Shown: positions 59,366 through 64,000 of the stretch, piece after piece
Position numbering within the stretch: position 1 is the first letter of the stretch
How the letters are laid out: every line of letters begins with the position of its first letter
Assembly (NCBI GenBank): GCA_024234875.1
Contig: JACKNM010000012.1
Coordinates: 130,771 to 194,770, forward strand
Length of the DNA stretch: 64,000 bases
DNA from: Ectothiorhodospiraceae bacterium
Lineage (GTDB): Bacteria > Pseudomonadota > Gammaproteobacteria > HK1
Direction: 5' to 3'
Made by a program: the position numbers and the translations under genes
Notes under the pieces: model-generated
Told to the model about the DNA's origin: nothing
What the model saw: only the letters and a program-made list of their open reading frames with translations
Databases searched by the model: none

Positions 59366-61378
59366 TCACCGGGCCCGCCAGGCCTGGGTGCGCGCGAGCA
59401 CGCCTCGGGACAGGATTGCGTGCACCAGTCGTGCGCCCGCATTGGTGTAGAAGATCATCATCCCCATTGCCGCCGCCGGTGCGATATCACCCGCGTCGTC
59501 CATGTTCAGCACCGCCACCGAGGCCAGCGTCGTGGTCGGCGCATACAGGAACACTACCGCCGAGACCGTGGTCATCGCGTTGACGAAGAGATAGATCGAG
59601 ATGTCGAGCACGGCCGGCAGACACACCGGCACGGTGACCCGGGAGAGGAGCTTGTAGAAGGGTTGTTTCAACGAGGCCGCGACGGACTCGAACTCGCGGT
59701 CCATCTGCTTCAGCGCAGTGACCGCGGTCAGGTGCGAGACCGTATAGAAATGGGTGACCGTGCAGATCACCAGGATGGCCATCGTGCCGTACAGTGCATT
59801 CAGCGGGTTGCTCGGATTGTTGAAGAAGAAGATGTAGGCGAGCCCCAGCACCATTCCGGGAATCGCCATCGGCAGCATCGCGAGCAGTTGGAACAGCGAT
59901 CGGCCGCTGTCGAAGCCTTTCGTCTTCTCGACCATGTAGGCGCCGGTGAAGACCACGAAGGTGCCGATGACCGCGGTCCAGAGCGCCATCTCGATCGAGT
60001 TGTAATAGGAATCCCAGCCGCCGCCGTCCATGAGGTCGAACGCATAGTTGCGAAGGCTGAGACTGAGGTCGTAGGGCCAGAACTTGACCAGGGCCGCGAA
60101 CTGGCAGACCGCGACCAGCCCGACGAGGAATACCGCGATCAGGGCGCAGTAGCCGAAGCAAAGCCAGTCGAACCGCCGGCTCGGTTGCGGTGCGTAGGGT
60201 ACCGAGCGGGCCGACAGCAAGGCGACCTGGCGCTTGTTCACGAATCGGTCCACCGCGAATGCGATCAGCGCCGGGACCAGAAGGACCACCGAGACGACCG
60301 CCCCCATCTCGAAGTTCTGCTGCCCGATTACCTGCTTGTAAATGTCCACTGCCAGCATGTTGTACTGGCCACCAATCACCTTGGGCAGGCCGAAGTCCGT
60401 GATCACCAGGTTGAACACGACGAAGGCGGCCGAGATGAGACCGTACCGCGCGCCGGGGATTGTCACCGTCCAGAAGGTCTTCCACTTGCTCGCCTTCAGT
60501 GACACCGCAGCCTCGTACAGCCGCGCGTCGGAGATCGCCAGCGCAGTGGTGATGATGATCATCGCGTGTGGGAAGGTGAAGAAGACCGAGCCGATGACGA
60601 TGCCGATCGGTCCGTAGATCGAGTGGCCGAGTAGGAGCTCTTTCAGCATCCCCTGGTTGCCGAAGAGATAGACCAGCGCGATTCCTGGCAGCAGGGAGGG
60701 GACCAGGATCGGTAGCACCGCGACCAACCGAAAGACGGGTTTCAGGGGCATGCAGCTACGGCTGAGCGCATAGGCGAAGCCGAACGCCAGGGTCACCGTG
60801 ATCACGGTGCTGACGAACGCGATGAACAGCGAGTTCTCGATCGAGTGGAACAGCGATGGGGTGGAGAAGTAGGTGCTGTAGTTGTCGAGACCGCGACCGG
60901 CGACCGGGCGCAGCATCACCCGACGGAACTCGTTCGAGCTCAGCTCGACCCACTGGGTTCCGCTCGTCCGGTCCGAGCCGACGAGGTACACGGCGTCGTC
61001 CGAGGTCCCCCGGATTCTGTACTTGACCGGACTCCGGAAGCTGAAGTCGGGAAAGAACGACGTCGCGGGAAGACGGCCGTCCGCGTTGGTGGCAAGGTCG
61101 GCGGACGACGCGATACGAAGGCGCTGATTCAGCTCGTGCGCGGTGACCGGGGGGGCGTGGAATGCCCCGGCCTCGTCGCTGACCTGGAACTCGTAGAGGC
61201 GAAGATCGAAACGATACGTCGAGAAGGACTTCGACATCATCGCCCACAGCGGCAGCGCCAACGCCACCACCAGATAGACGGCGATGACCGTCATGTAGCC
61301 GCGCATGATGATGTCGTCGCGGCCCAGGCGGGCACGCAACGGGCGTCCGGACGACACCCGCTCAGCCGCTCGCGTCAT
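59366..61378 (-). CDS. ABC transporter permease, fused two-domain type (2-aminoethylphosphonate-like)
   Basis: The 670-residue protein has two permease halves, each with an EAA loop (YEAAVSLKASKWKTFWTVTIPG and ESVAASLKQPFYKLLSRVTVP). A periplasmic insert of about 130 residues lies between helix 1 and helix 2. That architecture, with the order binding protein, ATPase, permease, is typical of the FbpB-like 2-aminoethylphosphonate (PhnS2/T2/U2-type) transporters. Its start overlaps the ATPase gene by 17 bp. No phnW/phnX hydrolysis genes are in the window, so the substrate is inferred. Confidence 0.86.
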   Translation of the reverse strand: MTRAAERVSSGRPLRARLGRDDIIMRGYMTVIAVYLVVALALPLWAMMSKSFSTYRFDLRLYEFQVSDEAGAFHAPPVTAHELNQRLRIASSADLATNADGRLPATSFFPDFSFRSPVKYRIRGTSDDAVYLVGSDRTSGTQWVELSSNEFRRVMLRPVAGRGLDNYSTYFSTPSLFHSIENSLFIAFVSTVITVTLAFGFAYALSRSCMPLKPVFRLVAVLPILVPSLLPGIALVYLFGNQGMLKELLLGHSIYGPIGIVIGSVFFTFPHAMIIITTALAISDARLYEAAVSLKASKWKTFWTVTIPGARYGLISAAFVVFNLVITDFGLPKVIGGQYNMLAVDIYKQVIGQQNFEMGAVVSVVLLVPALIAFAVDRFVNKRQVALLSARSVPYAPQPSRRFDWLCFGYCALIAVFLVGLVAVCQFAALVKFWPYDLSLSLRNYAFDLMDGGGWDSYYNSIEMALWTAVIGTFVVFTGAYMVEKTKGFDSGRSLFQLLAMLPMAIPGMVLGLAYIFFFNNPSNPLNALYGTMAILVICTVTHFYTVSHLTAVTALKQMDREFESVAASLKQPFYKLLSRVTVPVCLPAVLDISIYLFVNAMTTVSAVVFLYAPTTTLASVAVLNMDDAGDIAPAAAMGMMIFYTNAGARLVHAILSRGVLARTQAWRAR

Positions 61379-62543
61379 CCGCCCCGTTCCGCGAATAGGC
61401 GAGAAGCCGCTCGGCCGGTAGCTCCACGGTCATCGCCGCACCCTCGTGGAGATCCAGGCGGCGCACCGCGTTGACCGAGAAGTCCGCGACCAGGGGGCCC
61501 TGCCCGAGCCGGGCGCCGGCCAGGCGTGCCCGCCAGAACGAGCCGAGAAACTCCATCTCGGCGATCGTCACGTCGCAGAGATTGCGTCGATCCGCGCCCT
61601 CGCGGTAGCCGAGGGCATGCGGGGTCACGTCCTCAGGCCGGATCACGGCGGTCACCGGTTGGCCTTCGGCCAGACCGTGCGCGACGCTGCCCAGCACCTT
61701 GTCCGCGAACGCGAGGCTCGACGCGCCGGCCGAGCGGGCGGCAATCTGGTTGGTCTCGCCGATGAAGTCGGCAACGAACAGGGTCGACGGCTCTCGATAG
61801 ATCGTGGTCGGCGTGCCCACCTGCTCGATCACACCGTGATTCATCACCACGATGCGGTCGGCCATGCTGAGCGCCTCCTCCTGGTCGTGGGTCACCATCA
61901 CCGTGGTGACGCCCAGCTTGCGCTGCAGCTCCTTGATCTCGTGGCGGAGGTGGACGCGAACCCGGGCATCCAGGGCGGAGAGCGGCTCGTCCAGCAGCAA
62001 CAGTCCCGGCGCGGTGGCGATGGCACGCGCCAGCGCGATCCGCTGCTGCTGACCGCCGGAGAGGTGCGCGGGGTACTTCTTGCCCTGATCCGGAAGCCCG
62101 ACCAGCTCCAACAGCTCCGCCACGCGCGTCGCGATCTCGACCCGCGTGCGCCCCGCATTCTCCAACCCGAACGCGATGTTCCGCTCGATCGTGAGATTCG
62201 GAAACAGCGCGTAGGACTGGAAGACGATGCCGAAGTCGCGCTCGGCCGGCGGCAGGGTCGAGATGTCCCGGCCGGCCTGCTCGATCGTGCCGGAGGTCTG
62301 CAAGTCGAGCCCGGCGATGGCGCGTAGCAGCGTGGTCTTTCCGCAGCCCGAAGGGCCGAGAAAGCAGACGAACTCGCCATCGTGGATCGTGAGCGAGATG
62401 TCCTTCAGCGCCTGAAAGCTGCCGAAGGACTTGGACAGCCCGTCGATCCGAAGATAGACCGGCCTCGGCACGTCTGCCCGCGCAGCCGCCGCGAGCGCGC
62501 CGCCTGCCGCCGACCTGCCTGCGGTGTGCTCGTGACGATGCAT
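61362..62543 (-). CDS. ABC transporter ATP-binding protein (2-aminoethylphosphonate-like)
   Basis: The 393-residue ATPase has Walker A GPSGCGKTTLLRAIAGLD, Q-loop FGIVFQSYALFP, signature LSGGQQQRIALARA, Walker B LLLLDEPLSALD and the H-loop VMVTHDQEEALS. The TOBE domain at the C-terminus (QPVTAVIRPEDVTPH) typifies the MalK/PotA/PhnT group. The first 30 residues are a non-conserved Ala/His-rich tail. It sits between the binding-protein and permease genes. Confidence 0.92.
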   Translation of the reverse strand: MHRHEHTAGRSAAGGALAAAARADVPRPVYLRIDGLSKSFGSFQALKDISLTIHDGEFVCFLGPSGCGKTTLLRAIAGLDLQTSGTIEQAGRDISTLPPAERDFGIVFQSYALFPNLTIERNIAFGLENAGRTRVEIATRVAELLELVGLPDQGKKYPAHLSGGQQQRIALARAIATAPGLLLLDEPLSALDARVRVHLRHEIKELQRKLGVTTVMVTHDQEEALSMADRIVVMNHGVIEQVGTPTTIYREPSTLFVADFIGETNQIAARSAGASSLAFADKVLGSVAHGLAEGQPVTAVIRPEDVTPHALGYREGADRRNLCDVTIAEMEFLGSFWRARLAGARLGQGPLVADFSVNAVRRLDLHEGAAMTVELPAERLLAYSRNGADDASG

Positions 62544-62570
62544 GGTTGCGGATTCCGAGAGTGCTCGAGC

Positions 62571-62597
62571 CCGGGCGCCGCGCGGGGCGGCGCCCGG
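62571..62597 (-). terminator. intercistronic hairpin after the binding-protein gene
   Basis: CCGGGCGCCG and CGGCGCCCGG form a 10-bp stem around CGCGGGG, 16 bp after the binding-protein stop. It mirrors the hairpin after tctC and should set a higher level of binding protein than of ATPase and permease. Confidence 0.6.
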
Positions 62598-62612
62598 AAC
62601 GACGTCAGGCGA

Positions 62613-63635
62613 TCAGCTCTTCGGCTCGGACTTCGAGTCGTAGCGCTTCTGCCACTCCTCGAGGATCCGCTTGCGGTTGTTGGCGGCCCATTCGAAGTCG
62701 TTCTCGATCATCGCCTCGAGCAACCCCTCCGGGAAGTGCTGGACCGGCTTGGCGACTCCGGGCATCGCGACCACCGCGTAGCCGGTGTTGTACATCTCGT
62801 TGGCAGTGCGGGTGATCGACCAGTCGAGAAGGGTCTTTGCTGCCTCGAGGTGGGCCGTTCCGGCGATGATGGCCGAGGCCTCCATGTCCCAGCCGACGCC
62901 CTCGGAGGGGACGATGATGTCGATCGGCGCGCCCGCGGCCTTCGACTTGGCGCCACGAAAGGCGAACGAAACACCGATCGGAATCTCGCCCGAGGCGGCC
63001 AGCTTGCAGGGTGCCGAGCCCGAATGGGTGTAGCGGGCGATGTTCTCGTGCAGGGCATCCATGTAGGTCCAGCCTCCCTCCTCGCCGAACATCTGCAACC
63101 AGCTCGACACGTCGAGGAAGCCGGTTCCGGACGAGTTCGGATTCGGCATGATCACGTGGCCCTTGTACTCGGGCCTGGTCAGATCCTTCCACGAGCCGGG
63201 TGCCTTCAGGCCCAGTTTGGCCGCCTCCACCGTGTTGAAGCAAATCGAGGCGACCCAGGCGTCCATCCCCACCCAGGCTGGTGGGTTGCCCTTGTCGACG
63301 AACTTCTTGTCGAGCATGTCGACGCCCTTGGGCGCGTATGGCTCGAGCATGCCCTCGGTCTTCAGCAGCAACAGCGAGGTGGCCGCCAGTCCCCAGACGA
63401 CGTCGGCCTGCGGGTTGTTCTTCTCCGCCAGGAGCTTCGCGGTGATGACACCGGTCGAGTCGCGGACCCAGTTGATCTGAATGTCGGGATGATCCTTGTT
63501 GAAAGTCTCCGCATAGCGCTTCAGATCCTCGGCCTCGACCGCGGTGTAGACGGTCAGGCTGGTCTGCGCCGCGGCCCCCGAGGTGAGCAGCAGGCCCCCG
63601 GCGAGGGCGCCGAGAAGGAAGGTGGGCTTGTTCAT
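62613..63635 (-). CDS. ABC transporter substrate-binding protein (2-aminoethylphosphonate-like)
   Basis: The 340-residue periplasmic receptor has signal peptide FLLGALAGGLLLTSGAAAQ and the FbpA/PhnS-type start TSLTVYTAVEAEDLKRYAE, followed by WGLAATSLLLLKTEGMLEPY and VIMPNPNSSGTGFLDVSSWL. This closely follows the putative 2-aminoethylphosphonate binding family; iron-binding FbpA has Tyr ligands that are not recognisable here. It is the first gene of the transporter operon. ATG at 63635 gives a proper signal peptide, while the open frame extends to 63764. Confidence 0.88.
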   Translation of the reverse strand: MNKPTFLLGALAGGLLLTSGAAAQTSLTVYTAVEAEDLKRYAETFNKDHPDIQINWVRDSTGVITAKLLAEKNNPQADVVWGLAATSLLLLKTEGMLEPYAPKGVDMLDKKFVDKGNPPAWVGMDAWVASICFNTVEAAKLGLKAPGSWKDLTRPEYKGHVIMPNPNSSGTGFLDVSSWLQMFGEEGGWTYMDALHENIARYTHSGSAPCKLAASGEIPIGVSFAFRGAKSKAAGAPIDIIVPSEGVGWDMEASAIIAGTAHLEAAKTLLDWSITRTANEMYNTGYAVVAMPGVAKPVQHFPEGLLEAMIENDFEWAANNRKRILEEWQKRYDSKSEPKS

Positions 63636-63769
63636 GGTCCTCGTTCTCCCTGTCAGTTTTCGAACCGATGGGCGGCTGGCCCGATCGAGCGGAGGGAATG
63701 CACGGGTCGAACCCTCGGCAACCGGCTCCGGGCGCCATACTGCGCGGTTTCGGGCCGTGAACAAAGCGC

Positions 63770-64000
63770 TTCCTCGACCTCGGCGTCGGGAACGCCGGCG
63801 GGCTTACCGCCTCGAGCAGCATCGCCACGGTCATCTGCGAGCGGTACCGGCTCACCTTCTACCCAGCTGGCAATGCGGATGGCGGCCAGGCGATCGAGGA
63901 CGTGCGCTTCGACGTCGACGGGCCGACCACGGACTTCGCGTTCGACGACAGCGGGCATGATCGCCCGGACATGGGGTGGGAGCTGCACGGTCTGGAGCCC
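63770..64000 (+). pseudogene. 5'-truncated choice-of-anchor-C/DUF642-like protein fragment, cut by window edge
   Basis: The frame reads FLDLGVGNAGGLTASSSIAT, YRLTFYPAGNADGGQAIEDV and FAFDDSGHDRPDMGWE. This follows the choice-of-anchor-C/DUF642 pattern (S-x-DLNGN...TVSFDLAGNPDGG...FTFDTTGKS-x-MGW). A TGA lies at 63758-63760 in frame and no start codon follows until the domain is half over. The upstream 120 bp in all frames lacks the preceding half of the domain. It looks like a remnant or recombination product of an exported protein gene; the 3' part lies outside the window. The rest of 63636-63769 shows nothing I can support. Confidence 0.5.

Noticed and set aside
63758..63760. In-frame TGA ahead of the DUF642-like fragment as a second selenocysteine codon
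   Set aside because: The residues around it are not a redox motif and the upstream frame does not match the family, so it is an ordinary stop ahead of a truncated fragment.
1..64000. tRNA, rRNA, CRISPR array, insertion sequence or prophage genes
   Set aside because: No tRNA-like TTCRANY arm with flanking stems, no regular spaced repeats and no transposase or integrase motif were seen, although reading by eye can miss a single tRNA.

Overview
This is a high-GC (roughly 70 %), tightly packed bacterial window with about 47 protein-coding genes, no tRNA or rRNA that I can see, no CRISPR array and no insertion sequence. The gene content points to a metabolically versatile Gram-negative proteobacterium: tripartite tricarboxylate transport, a molybdenum hydroxylase, dimethylglycine/sarcosine dehydrogenase, a complete hypABCDEF hydrogenase-maturation operon, a PEP-CTERM-type exported protein behind a textbook sigma-54 promoter, and periplasmic binding proteins. 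I cannot fix the class from the sequence alone.

Left part (1-10375). A cut-off glutathione S-transferase lies at the edge. A periplasmic binding protein then sits 4 bp before a large hybrid histidine kinase, probably a ligand-dependent sensor pair. Facing them is a second, omega-like GST whose catalytic cysteine codon is TGA, with a strong Shine-Dalgarno before the upstream ATG and a SECIS-like hairpin just after the TGA, so it is a candidate selenoprotein. Next come three hydrolases in a row (M14-like, C39-like, membrane-anchored HExxH), inorganic pyrophosphatase and a small exported protein.

Middle part (10607-34177). This holds a class-III aminotransferase, a cytosolic-looking subtilisin paired with an MBL-fold protein, and a catabolic block: DMT exporter, three-subunit molybdenum hydroxylase, creatinase-like M24 hydrolase, flavoprotein with a stand-alone 2Fe-2S subunit, second DMT exporter and M20 carbamoylase/amidohydrolase. 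Convergent to that block is the hypABCDEF operon without hydrogenase structural genes. A PrpD-family protein and a membrane hydrolase follow.

Right part (34184-64000). It starts with a tctCBA transporter and an ArsR-type repressor with a perfect AT-rich palindromic operator in front of an ArsP-like permease. Three exported proteins (beta-helix, PsiF-like, thrombospondin-type-3), an ACT regulator, pirin, a D-aminoacylase family protein and the PEP-CTERM protein follow. Then come a 2-hydroxyacid dehydrogenase, a gamma-glutamyltransferase, an operon of unknown protein, PhyH oxygenase and epimerase, a PLP desulfhydrase and a KstD-like flavoprotein. After these, the frameshifted 3' end of a betaine/choline-type ABC permease gene still overlaps the start of a choline-kinase-like gene and precedes a dimethylglycine-dehydrogenase-like gene, as if a methylamine/betaine locus has lost its transporter. 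The window closes with a 2-aminoethylphosphonate-type ABC transporter and a 5'-truncated piece of a choice-of-anchor-C/DUF642 protein.

Recurring architecture: many neighbours overlap by ATGA/GTGA or TGATG, convergent genes are separated by strong GC hairpins, and operons that begin with a binding protein carry a hairpin right after it.
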